A stretch of 10,445 bases of DNA. Source: Rhodobacter sp. (GTDB lineage Bacteria; Pseudomonadota; Alphaproteobacteria; Rhodobacterales; Rhodobacteraceae). The notes under the pieces were generated by a model. It was not told the DNA's origin, made no database searches, and saw nothing but the letters and a program-made list of their open reading frames with translations. Position numbers and translations under genes: made by a program. Position 1 is the stretch's first letter, and every line of letters starts with the position of its first letter. The stretch is from positions 1 through 10,445 of the forward strand of contig PNND01000068.1 in assembly GCA_013824045.1 (NCBI GenBank). The letters run 5' to 3'. This document shows, piece after piece, positions 1 to 6,621 of this stretch.

Positions 1-946
1 GGGCGTGCAGGTGCCAAGCTGGGACGCCCGGCTGCTCGATCTGGACAAGGCCGCCGCATCCAAGGACTATTGCGACACGTTCAAGGGTGAGGCCGCCGAG
101 GCAGGCATCACTGTGACGGAGCTCTCCACCCACCTGCAGGGCCAGCTGGTTGCCGTGCATCCGGCCTATGACAGCGCCTTCGACGGCTTTGCCGCCCCCG
201 CTGTGCGCGGCAACCCGCAGGCGCGGGCCGAATGGGCGGTGGATCAGGTCAAGAAGGCTCTGACCGCCAGCCGCAATCTCGGCCTGTCGGCCCATGCCAC
301 CTTTTCCGGCGCGCTGGCCTGGCCCTACGTCTATCCTTGGCCGCAGCGCCCGGCTGGGCTGATCGAAGAAGCCTTTGACGAGTTGGCCCGCCGCTGGCTG
401 CCCATCCTGAACCATGCCGATGAGGTGGGGGTGGATGTCTGCTACGAGATCCATCCGGGTGAGGACCTGCATGACGGCATCAGTTACGAGATGTTCCTCG
501 ACCGGGTGAAGGGCCATGCGCGGGCCTGCATGCTATACGACCCCTCGCATTACGTGCTGCAGCATCTGAATTATCTGGATCACATCGACATCTACCACGA
601 CCGCATCCGCATGTTCCACGTCAAGGATGCGGAACTGAACCCGACCGGGCGGCAGGGCGTCTATGGCGGGTTCCAGTCCTGGGTCAACCGCGTAGGCCGC
701 TTCCGCAGCCCCGGCGATGGGCAGGTGGATTTCGTGGGGATCTTCTCGAAGCTGACGCAGTACGGGTTCGACGGCTGGGCCGTGGTGGAATGGGAATGCT
801 GCCTGAAACACCCCGAGGACGGCGCGCGGGAAGGGGCGGACTTTGTCCGAAACCACATCATCCGCGTCACAGAAAAAGCCTTTGACGATTTCGCTGACGC
901 GGGCACCGACCGCGCGGCGAACCGTCGGATGCTGGGACTGGACTGA
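1..946 (+). CDS. Sugar phosphate isomerase/epimerase (xylose isomerase-like TIM barrel), 5' end cut off
   Basis: The reading frame is open to the left edge (codons run from base 2: Gly-Val-Gln-Val-Pro-Ser-Trp-Asp), so the true start lies outside the window and about 30-40 N-terminal residues are missing. The GTG at base 5 is only an in-frame codon inside the family's first beta strand. The protein is an AP-endonuclease-2/xylose-isomerase-like TIM barrel. Its likely divalent-metal ligands, numbered from base 5, are Glu148 (CYEIHPGED), Asp179 (LYDPSHY), His205 (FHVKDAE) and Glu262 (VVEWE), in the order usual for this family. Such enzymes isomerise or epimerise keto-sugars, sugar phosphates or inositol derivatives in the cytoplasm; the substrate cannot be read from sequence. 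A Gfo/Idh/MocA dehydrogenase follows on the same strand after 78 bases, a pairing common in sugar and inositol catabolic operons. The stop is TGA at 944-946. The family call is secure and the substrate is unknown. Confidence 0.9.
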   Translation, partial: GVQVPSWDARLLDLDKAAASKDYCDTFKGEAAEAGITVTELSTHLQGQLVAVHPAYDSAFDGFAAPAVRGNPQARAEWAVDQVKKALTASRNLGLSAHATFSGALAWPYVYPWPQRPAGLIEEAFDELARRWLPILNHADEVGVDVCYEIHPGEDLHDGISYEMFLDRVKGHARACMLYDPSHYVLQHLNYLDHIDIYHDRIRMFHVKDAELNPTGRQGVYGGFQSWVNRVGRFRSPGDGQVDFVGIFSKLTQYGFDGWAVVEWECCLKHPEDGAREGADFVRNHIIRVTEKAFDDFADAGTDRAANRRMLGLD

Positions 947-956
947 GAGTGCAGGA

Positions 957-1008
957 CCGGGGGTTTCACACCCCCGGACCCCCGTGGGATATTTCCACAG
1001 AGAAGATG
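957..1008 (+). repeat. Rhodobacteraceae-type intergenic GC element with hairpin
   Basis: Just after the isomerase stop there is a perfect 7-bp inverted repeat, CCGGGGG (957-963) and CCCCCGG (971-977) with a 7-base loop. It is followed by a run of C, then GTGG-gatattt-CCAC, then AGAGAAGATGA. The order 'GC hairpin, ggaccccc, AT-rich core, agaagatga' matches an intergenic element I remember seeing many times in Rhodobacteraceae genomes. That is memory, not a search. It may act as a terminator or processing site between the isomerase and oxidoreductase genes, but there is no U-run directly after the stem. Confidence 0.55.
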
Positions 1009-1024
1009 AGAGGGAGGGCTAAGA

Positions 1025-2200
1025 ATGGCCATCACAGGGGCACATGTGGCGCGGGCGCCGCGCATTCGGCTGGGCATGGTGGGGGGCGGGCGAGACGCTT
1101 TTATAGGTGCGGTCCACCGCATCGCCGCACGTTTGGATGATCAGTATGAACTGGTGGCGGGCTGCTTTTCTGCAAATCCCGAGAAAAGCGCCGCATCGGG
1201 GGCCGATCTGGGGGTGGACCCCAAGCGCACCTATGCCAGTTTCGCCGACATGGCCGCACGCGAGGCCCGCCGCAAGGACGGGATCGAGGCGGTGGCCATC
1301 GTCACGCCCAATCACATGCACGCCCCCGTTGCGATGCAGTTCCTGCGCCGCGGTATCCATGTGATCTGCGACAAGCCACTGACCGCCACCCTGCCCGAGG
1401 CCAAACGTTTGGCCAAGGCGGCCGAGGCATCAGGCGTGGTCTTTGCGCTGACGCATAATTACACCGGCTATCCGATGATCCGGCAGGCGGCGGCGATGGT
1501 GCGCAATGGCGATCTGGGCGAAATCCGGGTGGTTCAGGTCGAATACGCGCAGGACTGGCTGGCCGAACCCATCGAACAGACCGGCCAGAAGCAGGCCGAC
1601 TGGCGCACCGATCCGGCCCGTACCGGCGCGGGTGGTTCAACGGGGGATATCGGCACCCATGCCTTCAACCTTGCAGGCTTCGTGACGGGCTTGGAGTTGG
1701 ACAGCCTTGCCGCCGATCTGCAAAGCTTCGTGCCCGGGCGGCGGGTGGATGACAACGGCCATGTCATGCTGCGCTACAAAGGTGGCGCGCGGGGGATGCT
1801 GTGGTGTTCGCAAGTAGCATCGGGCTGCGAAAACGGGTTGCGGCTGCGCGTCTATGGCACCAAGGCCGGGATCGAATGGGCGCAGGAAGACCCGAACTAC
1901 CTCTGGGTCGGGCCGCTGGGCCAGCCGAAACATCGCCTTACGCGGGGCGGGGCCGGATCGGGGCCAGAGGCGGGCCGCGTGACGCGTGTGCCGCCCGGGC
2001 ATCCCGAAGGCTATCTGGAAGGCTTTGCCAATATCTATGCCGAGGCCGCCCGCGCCATCATCGCGCGGCGTGACGGCAGCGCGCTTGATCTCGCAGTCAC
2101 CTTCCCCGGATTGAAGGAAGGTCTGGAGGGCGTGGCCTTTGTCGATGCTTGCGTACGCTCCTCGAAACGCAACGGGGCATGGGTGTCGCTGGCCCTGTAA
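1025..2200 (+). CDS. Gfo/Idh/MocA family NAD(P)-dependent oxidoreductase
   Basis: This 391-residue protein has the two-domain layout of the family. The N-terminal Rossmann fold carries a glycine-rich GMVGGG nucleotide loop at residues 17-22. The CDKP motif at 115-118 (usually EKP) contributes the catalytic lysine. The C-terminal alpha/beta domain carries Asp208 and His212 in DIGTHAFNL, the usual D-x3-H catalytic pair. A GGGAGGG ribosome site lies about 7 bases before the ATG, supporting this start. Such enzymes reversibly oxidise or reduce sugars, inositols or sugar derivatives in the cytoplasm. The isomerase gene upstream on the same strand suggests a shared carbohydrate or polyol pathway. 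The TAA stop lies 15 bases from the end of the convergent trgB. The substrate is not predictable; ThuB-, inositol- or anhydro-sugar-dehydrogenase-like roles are all possible. Confidence 0.9.
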   Translation: MAITGAHVARAPRIRLGMVGGGRDAFIGAVHRIAARLDDQYELVAGCFSANPEKSAASGADLGVDPKRTYASFADMAAREARRKDGIEAVAIVTPNHMHAPVAMQFLRRGIHVICDKPLTATLPEAKRLAKAAEASGVVFALTHNYTGYPMIRQAAAMVRNGDLGEIRVVQVEYAQDWLAEPIEQTGQKQADWRTDPARTGAGGSTGDIGTHAFNLAGFVTGLELDSLAADLQSFVPGRRVDDNGHVMLRYKGGARGMLWCSQVASGCENGLRLRVYGTKAGIEWAQEDPNYLWVGPLGQPKHRLTRGGAGSGPEAGRVTRVPPGHPEGYLEGFANIYAEAARAIIARRDGSALDLAVTFPGLKEGLEGVAFVDACVRSSKRNGAWVSLAL

Positions 2201-2206
2201 TCCGGT

Positions 2207-2230
2207 CGGGCGGGATCAGCCCCCCGCCCG
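2207..2230. terminator. Candidate bidirectional terminator hairpin between convergent genes
   Basis: CGGGCGGG (2207-2214) pairs perfectly with CCCGCCCG (2223-2230) across an 8-base loop. It sits between the convergent oxidoreductase and trgB genes, and the trgB stop codon (2216-2218) is inside the loop. The stem is strong, but there is no T-run on either side, so it may act with Rho or only as a 3'-end stabiliser. Confidence 0.4.
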
Positions 2231-3346
2231 CAAACGCCCGCGTTCGCGCTGCAGCCAGAGCGCCGTCAGGATCAGAGGGGAGTTGGCAATCTCGCCGCTG
2301 GCCACCAGTTCCATCATCCGCTCGAAGCCGATCAGATGGCCCCGGATATCCTCGGCCTCTTCCGCCTGACCGAAGACGCCGGCGATGCCATCGGGCAGAT
2401 CGGCAAGCCCGACATAGGAATAGAGATATTCCGTCATGATCCCCGGGCTGGGATAGTACTGTGCAACGGGCAGCAGCGCGCCCAGCGTCAGCCCAGCCTC
2501 TTCCACAGCCTCACGCCGTCCGGCCTGTTCCGGTGTTTCGCCCGCATCGATTCGGCCTGCGATTGCCTCAAGCTGCCAGGCCGCCGCATCGCCGCGCGCC
2601 ATCGGCCCAGCGCGGAACTGTTCGATCAGCAACACGCGGTCGCGGACCGGATCATAGGGCAGCACCGTCACCGCATCGCAGGAAACGAAGACAGCCCGCT
2701 CCACCGCTGTGTTCATCGCCCCGTCGAACTGACGCCACGCAACCTGCCATTCCTCGACCGCGAAGAACTTGGCATAGGGGAGCCTGCGGGCGGCGACCTG
2801 CACATCATCAGGGCCTGCCATAAGACGGAGTGTCGCAACGGGCGGCTGCGCTGCCCGCACGGCGCTGGCGCCCCGAACCAGCATCGCCCCATAGCGCGAT
2901 GCTACAGTCGCCGCAGGCACCTGCCCCATCAGCGCCATGAAATCACCCGCCGTCGCCAGCGCAGCATCGCCAAAGCGGGCAACCCAATCGGACAGGGACC
3001 AATCCGCGCCGGCCCCAGAAACGGCCCCAGCATCGGCAGCGTCGGAAAAATAGACCCGCGCGCTGACATCTCGGCCCGCTGCATGGACCTGAACCTCGTG
3101 CGTGCTGTAGCGAAAGCCGCCTTCGTAGAAATCCAGCCGCGCGACATCCGCCGTCGTCAGCCCGTCCACCAGCAGGCCATCGGCCATTGCCCCGGCCTTT
3201 GCACGGATCGTCGGATAGGGGCCGTCCTTGGCCCAACTGACGGCATGATCCGCCAGAATGGCAGGCAGTCCCAGCACCTCACGCCCCAGCACCCGATGCA
3301 GCAGGGGTTCATGGCAGAGTGTGCCGTAAAAGAAGAAGCGGGTCAT
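2216..3346 (-). CDS. trgB: TrgB-like fusion: AIG2/gamma-glutamylcyclotransferase domain plus Nudix ADP-sugar pyrophosphatase
   Basis: This 376-residue protein has two domains. Residues 1-130 are AIG2/gamma-glutamylcyclotransferase-like: the YGTL substrate loop is at 7-10, PYPTI at 43-47, and the candidate catalytic Glu75 is in LDFYEGGF. Residues 185-370 form a Nudix hydrolase with an exact Nudix box at 264-286 (G264, E270, R278-E279, E282-E283, G285-L286). It is preceded by EQFRAG and WQLEAIAG, which mark the ADP-ribose pyrophosphatase (NudF/YffH) branch. The family would hydrolyse ADP-ribose-type dinucleotides, while the N-terminal domain would act on gamma-glutamyl amino acids or be a binding module. 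The name comes from R. sphaeroides trgB, a tellurite-resistance gene found next to trgA, as here. It starts 18 bases after the trgA stop with AGGA upstream, so co-transcription is likely. The domain calls are firm; the biochemical role in tellurite resistance is unclear. Confidence 0.85.
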   Translation of the reverse strand: MTRFFFYGTLCHEPLLHRVLGREVLGLPAILADHAVSWAKDGPYPTIRAKAGAMADGLLVDGLTTADVARLDFYEGGFRYSTHEVQVHAAGRDVSARVYFSDAADAGAVSGAGADWSLSDWVARFGDAALATAGDFMALMGQVPAATVASRYGAMLVRGASAVRAAQPPVATLRLMAGPDDVQVAARRLPYAKFFAVEEWQVAWRQFDGAMNTAVERAVFVSCDAVTVLPYDPVRDRVLLIEQFRAGPMARGDAAAWQLEAIAGRIDAGETPEQAGRREAVEEAGLTLGALLPVAQYYPSPGIMTEYLYSYVGLADLPDGIAGVFGQAEEAEDIRGHLIGFERMMELVASGEIANSPLILTALWLQRERGRLRAGG

Positions 3347-3364
3347 GGGTGCGATGATCCTGCC

Positions 3365-3805
3365 TCAGCGCCAGCGTCGACCGGCCGCTTCAGTCACCAT
3401 GCCGGCAATGGCCCCGCCAAAAAACAACGCCACGATGACCGGGGCCGCAAGCAGCAGCGTGCCGAAGTCGATGAACTGGTTTACGACGTCAAGCACCGCG
3501 TCCATCGGGCCACGATAGCGACCACGCATTGCGATCGTCAGCATCGTCGCGATCGAAAACGTCCCCAGTGCAACGAACATCGCAGTGATCGCCGTGCGGA
3601 TGCCGGTCGAGGCGGCTTCGTGATATTTCGCGCGCTTTGCTGCGCCCGAGACGAACCACCCGGCCAAGGCCCCTGCCACGATAGACACGGGGTAAAGATA
3701 GCCCACCCGTTGACCTTCGGGCATCACACCTTCGATCGTGATGCAGACCACCCAGGCCAGAAAGGCAAAGCTCAGCGCGGCAACCAGCTTTGCGGCAGTG
3801 GGCAT
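3365..3805 (-). CDS. trgA: TrgA family inner-membrane protein
   Basis: This 146-residue, strongly hydrophobic protein has about four membrane segments, near residues 5-25, 36-54, 70-93 and 110-137. Positively charged stretches (KRAKYHEA at 57-64, RGRYRG at 94-99, RRWR at the end) separate or flank them. Length, topology and position directly before a Nudix-containing trgB fit TrgA, first named in R. sphaeroides for high-level tellurite resistance; its molecular activity is not known to me. The ATG is 10 bases after the cfa stop, and a GAGG ribosome site overlaps that stop codon, which suggests coupled translation in one operon. The identification rests on my memory of the family plus the neighbour gene, since the protein has no catalytic motif. 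Confidence 0.75.
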   Translation of the reverse strand: MPTAAKLVAALSFAFLAWVVCITIEGVMPEGQRVGYLYPVSIVAGALAGWFVSGAAKRAKYHEAASTGIRTAITAMFVALGTFSIATMLTIAMRGRYRGPMDAVLDVVNQFIDFGTLLLAAPVIVALFFGGAIAGMVTEAAGRRWR

Positions 3806-3815
3806 AGGTGTGGCC

Positions 3816-5030
3816 TCAACTTGGACGGGTGACGGTAATCTGTGTTACGTCGCAGTTTCCGCCCTGAAAAGCCCCCGCGCAAGAGGTGAGATAGAAGTTC
3901 CACATCCTGTGGAACCTTTCGTCAAATCCGACACGGGCCACGTCGTCCCAGCGCGCGTTGAACGTCTCATGCCAGCGCCGCAGAGTCTGGCTGTAGCTGT
4001 CGCCGAATTCGATGGAGCCTTTCACCTTCAACCCGGCCTTTTCCACCTCGGCGCGCAGCACCGAGGGCGAGGGCAACATGCCACCGGGGAAGATGTATTT
4101 CTGGATGAAATCCACCCCGCGGCGATACACCTCCCAGCGCTTGTCGGCGATCGTGATGATCTGCAGGGTCGCATGGCGGCCGGGCTTCAGCCGCTCGCGC
4201 AGGGTTTCGAAATAGACCGGCCAGTATTTCTCGCCCACCGCTTCGAACATCTCGATGGACGCGATGCCGTCATAGACGCCCCGCTCATCGCGGTAATCCT
4301 GCAGCTTGATTTCCACCCGGTCGGACAGGCCCGCTTTGGCCATGCGCGACACGGCATAGTCGTACTGTGCCTGCGAAATCGTCAGCGCCGTCACGCGCAA
4401 TCCGCGTTCCTTGGCGGCATATTCGGCAAATCCACCCCAGCCGCAGCCGATTTCCAGCACGTGGTCGCCGGGCGCGGCCCCCATCTGATCGACCATGGAC
4501 TTGTATTTCTCGGTCTGCGCCGATTCGAGGCTTTCCTGCCCGGTGCGGAAGATGGCCGAGGAATAGGTCATCGTGTCATCAAGCCAGAGCCGATAGAATT
4601 CATTGCCCAGATCGTAGTGATGGCTGATGTTCTTTCGAGCCTGCCGCTTGCTGTTGCCCTGCAGCCAGAAGCGCATCCGCTCATAGAACCGCAGCATCCC
4701 CATGCCGGGGAAGCCGTCATTGATCGGGTCATTCTCGGGCAGCTGAACCAGATCCATCAGCGCCTGCAGGTCGGGCGAGGACCACCAGCCTTCCAGATAG
4801 GCATCGCAAAAGCCAAGATCGCCCTCGCGCACGAGGCGGGTGAAGACGTCCGGATTATGGACGTCCACCTCGCCCACGGGACCGGGCTTCGTGCCCTCGA
4901 TCCGAAAGCGCCGCCCGTCGGGCATGACGAAGTCAAGCCGCCCACGGCCCATTCCCTTCAGCACGCCAAAGGCCGAGGCAAAGTATCGTGGCAGGCCAGA
5001 CTGGCCCTTTATGCTGGTCAGAACGTCCAT
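3816..5030 (-). CDS. cfa: Cyclopropane-fatty-acyl-phospholipid synthase (SAM-dependent)
   Basis: This 404-residue enzyme transfers a methylene or methyl group from S-adenosylmethionine to the double bond of unsaturated acyl chains in membrane phospholipids. Visible family signatures are HYDLGNEFY at 138-146, SAM motif I VLEIGCGWGG at 191-200, the IEMFEAVGE segment at 259-267 with a conserved acidic residue, YIFPGGMLPS at 312-321, and YLTSCAGAF at 380-388, whose cysteine corresponds to the conserved active-site region of E. coli Cfa. I chose the ATG at 5030 because GGGGAG lies 3 bases before it. An in-frame ATG at 5099 would add a lysine-rich 23-residue leader but has no ribosome site. It lies 117 bases after the photolyase and 10 bases before trgA. 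In R. sphaeroides a cfa gene next to phrA belongs to the sigma-E singlet-oxygen regulon, as I recall. It could instead make methylated rather than cyclopropane acyl chains. Confidence 0.92.
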   Translation of the reverse strand: MDVLTSIKGQSGLPRYFASAFGVLKGMGRGRLDFVMPDGRRFRIEGTKPGPVGEVDVHNPDVFTRLVREGDLGFCDAYLEGWWSSPDLQALMDLVQLPENDPINDGFPGMGMLRFYERMRFWLQGNSKRQARKNISHHYDLGNEFYRLWLDDTMTYSSAIFRTGQESLESAQTEKYKSMVDQMGAAPGDHVLEIGCGWGGFAEYAAKERGLRVTALTISQAQYDYAVSRMAKAGLSDRVEIKLQDYRDERGVYDGIASIEMFEAVGEKYWPVYFETLRERLKPGRHATLQIITIADKRWEVYRRGVDFIQKYIFPGGMLPSPSVLRAEVEKAGLKVKGSIEFGDSYSQTLRRWHETFNARWDDVARVGFDERFHRMWNFYLTSCAGAFQGGNCDVTQITVTRPS

Positions 5031-5147
5031 AGACTCCCCACGTTTCTTCTTTTTTGGTTCAACAGTCACAGATACGCGCTGCGCACTCAAGGGTTTCATA
5101 TAGCTGAAAACTGTCTTTGCGTGGCAGTTGGCCTGCCTGACCTTGCG
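5031..5147 (-). other. phr-cfa intergenic region with small palindrome
   Basis: These 117 bases separate phr from cfa, much wider than the other gaps in the cluster. They hold the inverted repeat TTTCA-tatagc-TGAAA (5094-5109 on the plus strand), an A-rich stretch and the cfa ribosome site (GGGGAG). The spacing leaves room for a second promoter for cfa-trgAB, but I see no convincing -35/-10 pair. Confidence 0.35.
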
Positions 5148-6569
5148 TCATGCGGCACTCTCACCCCGCGCGGCATAGGCGGCAAGCGCCCGTGCCCGGC
5201 CTTCGGCCAGATCGACAATCGGCGTGGGGTAGGGGCGCGACGGGTCCAGCCCCCAGAATCGCGGAGCGGCGTCAAAGAAGGCCAACGCCTCTGCCCCCGG
5301 CGCGCGCTGCCCTTCGGCGATGAAGCGGCGGCGATAGGCACCTTTGGGATCGAACTTTTCCACCTGCGTCGCCGGGTTGAAGATGCGGAAATAGGGCGCC
5401 GCATCCGGCCCCGACCCCGCCGCCCACTGCCAGCCCATCGCATTCGCCGCCGGGTCCCAGTCGACAAGGCAATCGGCGAACCAGTCCAGCCCAAGCTTCC
5501 AATGCGTCATCAGATGCTTGGTCAGGTACGAGGCGACGATCATCCGCCCGCGATTGTGCATGGTGCCGGTCACATACATCTCGCGCATCGCGGCATCGAC
5601 AAAAGGCTCGCCCGTCATGCCGCGCCGCCAAGCATCCACCGCGGCGCTTTCGCCCTGCCACGGAAAATGGTCCCATTCTGGCTTCCAGTTGGCATGAGTG
5701 ATCTGCGGGGTGTGGTGCATTAGGTGATAGGAAAACTCTCGCCAGACCAGTTCCTTGAGAAAGGTCTCAGCGCCCGCGCTGCCACGCTCAAAGGCGACCA
5801 TCGCCGCATGCCAGACACGGCGAATCCCGATCTCACCATAGGTCAGGTTCTCCGACAGGTTGGATGTTCCCGCCTCGCCCGGCAGATCGCGGGCGATGGC
5901 ATAGCGATCCACCCGGTCGGTCAGAAATCGCGCCAGCCGCGCTTCCGCGGCAGCCTCGCCCACATGGACATGGGCCGCGACCACCGCCGCACCGCGCTGC
6001 ATGGCCGCGCCTAGGTGCCAGTCTTCCAATCGGTCAGACGAGGGCCAGAGATCCGGCACTGGCAGGCGCGCTGGCGCCGCCACCGGGATGGCCACATCGC
6101 GCCCACGCACTGCGCGCCAGTAGGGGGTGTAAACGCGGTAGAACCCGCCCTGCCCCGTTTCCACCGTCCAAGGCTCATGCATCAGATGGCCCGCATGGCT
6201 GTCGGCCCGCAGCCCCCGCGCTTTGAGTGCGGCCTTCACCGCGCTGTCGCGCGCCTTGGACGCCGGATCGTATAGCCGCGACCACAGAACGCCTGCCGCC
6301 CCGGTTTCCGCGATCAGCGATTCCAGCACCGCAAGGGCCGCACCGCGACGCAGGGTGAGCCTTGCGCCCACGCCTTCCAGCCGTTCGGCAAAAGCCGCAA
6401 GTCCAAGCCCCAGCCGCCACTTCGCCGCCGCGCCGAGCGCCTCTGTCTCCGGGTCCAGAATGAACAGCGGAATGACAGGATGCCCGCTTGCCAGCGCGGC
6501 TTGCAGCATCGGCAGGTCGTCCAGCCGCAGGTCGCGGCGAAACCAAAGGATAAGGGGGGGAAGGGTCAT
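5148..6569 (-). CDS. phrA: Deoxyribodipyrimidine photolyase (class I CPD photolyase)
   Basis: This 473-residue flavoprotein uses blue or near-UV light to split cyclobutane pyrimidine dimers in DNA. Residues 6-130 form the antenna-binding alpha/beta domain (ILWFRRDLRLDD at 7-18). The C-terminal FAD domain shows TSNLSENLTYGEI at 235-247, KELVWREFSYHL at 272-283, and REMYVTGTMHNRGRM at 329-343. It ends with DWDPAANAMGWQW at 370-382 followed by AAPYFRIFNP at 390-399. Trp380, Trp363 and Trp304 are in the right places for the photoreduction tryptophan chain. Length is normal (about 470). The ATG at 6569 begins the expected MTLPPLILWFRRDLR; the ribosome site is weak (ACAGG). A sigma-E-type -35 lies just upstream, in keeping with R. 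sphaeroides phrA. The TGA stop is followed by cfa on the same strand. Confidence 0.95.
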   Translation of the reverse strand: MTLPPLILWFRRDLRLDDLPMLQAALASGHPVIPLFILDPETEALGAAAKWRLGLGLAAFAERLEGVGARLTLRRGAALAVLESLIAETGAAGVLWSRLYDPASKARDSAVKAALKARGLRADSHAGHLMHEPWTVETGQGGFYRVYTPYWRAVRGRDVAIPVAAPARLPVPDLWPSSDRLEDWHLGAAMQRGAAVVAAHVHVGEAAAEARLARFLTDRVDRYAIARDLPGEAGTSNLSENLTYGEIGIRRVWHAAMVAFERGSAGAETFLKELVWREFSYHLMHHTPQITHANWKPEWDHFPWQGESAAVDAWRRGMTGEPFVDAAMREMYVTGTMHNRGRMIVASYLTKHLMTHWKLGLDWFADCLVDWDPAANAMGWQWAAGSGPDAAPYFRIFNPATQVEKFDPKGAYRRRFIAEGQRAPGAEALAFFDAAPRFWGLDPSRPYPTPIVDLAEGRARALAAYAARGESAA

Positions 6570-6591
6570 GCGCGCCTGTGTATTCTTTGCA

Positions 6592-6621
6592 GTGATACGC
6601 GCTGCCCTTCCCGCCGGATCA
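6592..6621 (-). promoter_or_regulatory. Candidate RpoE (sigma-E/ChrR) promoter of the phr-cfa-trgAB cluster
   Basis: On the minus strand TGATCC (6621-6616) is followed after 18 bases by TATCAC (6597-6592), and the photolyase ATG starts 22 bases further on. TGATCC is the -35 hexamer I recall for the sigma-E regulon of R. sphaeroides, whose known targets include phrA and a cfa gene. The -10 match is less certain. The first three bases of the -35 are the TGA stop codon of the upstream PLP-enzyme gene. Confidence 0.65.

Noticed and set aside
949..1140. A small 63-codon plus-strand frame after the isomerase gene
   Set aside because: It overlaps the intergenic repeat and the start of the oxidoreductase, has no ribosome site and no protein-like composition.
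2336..3832. A 498-codon open frame on the plus strand opposite trgB and trgA
   Set aside because: Its predicted protein is rich in Arg, His and Cys with no domain pattern, as expected of a shadow frame. The minus-strand genes carry intact motifs and ribosome sites.
5041..5080. A TTGAGT/TATCTG pair on the minus strand as a promoter for cfa
   Set aside because: The spacing is only about 10 bases, too short for any sigma factor I know.
5031..5099. Longer N-terminus for cfa starting at the ATG at 5099
   Set aside because: There is no ribosome site before it, and the extra lysine-rich residues are not typical of the family. The ATG at 5030 has GGGGAG just upstream.
3738..5723. A 661-codon open frame on the plus strand opposite cfa and phr
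   Set aside because: It is antisense to two clearly conserved enzymes, shows no domain I recognise and has no ribosome site. Long antisense frames are expected in GC-rich genomes where stop codons are rare.
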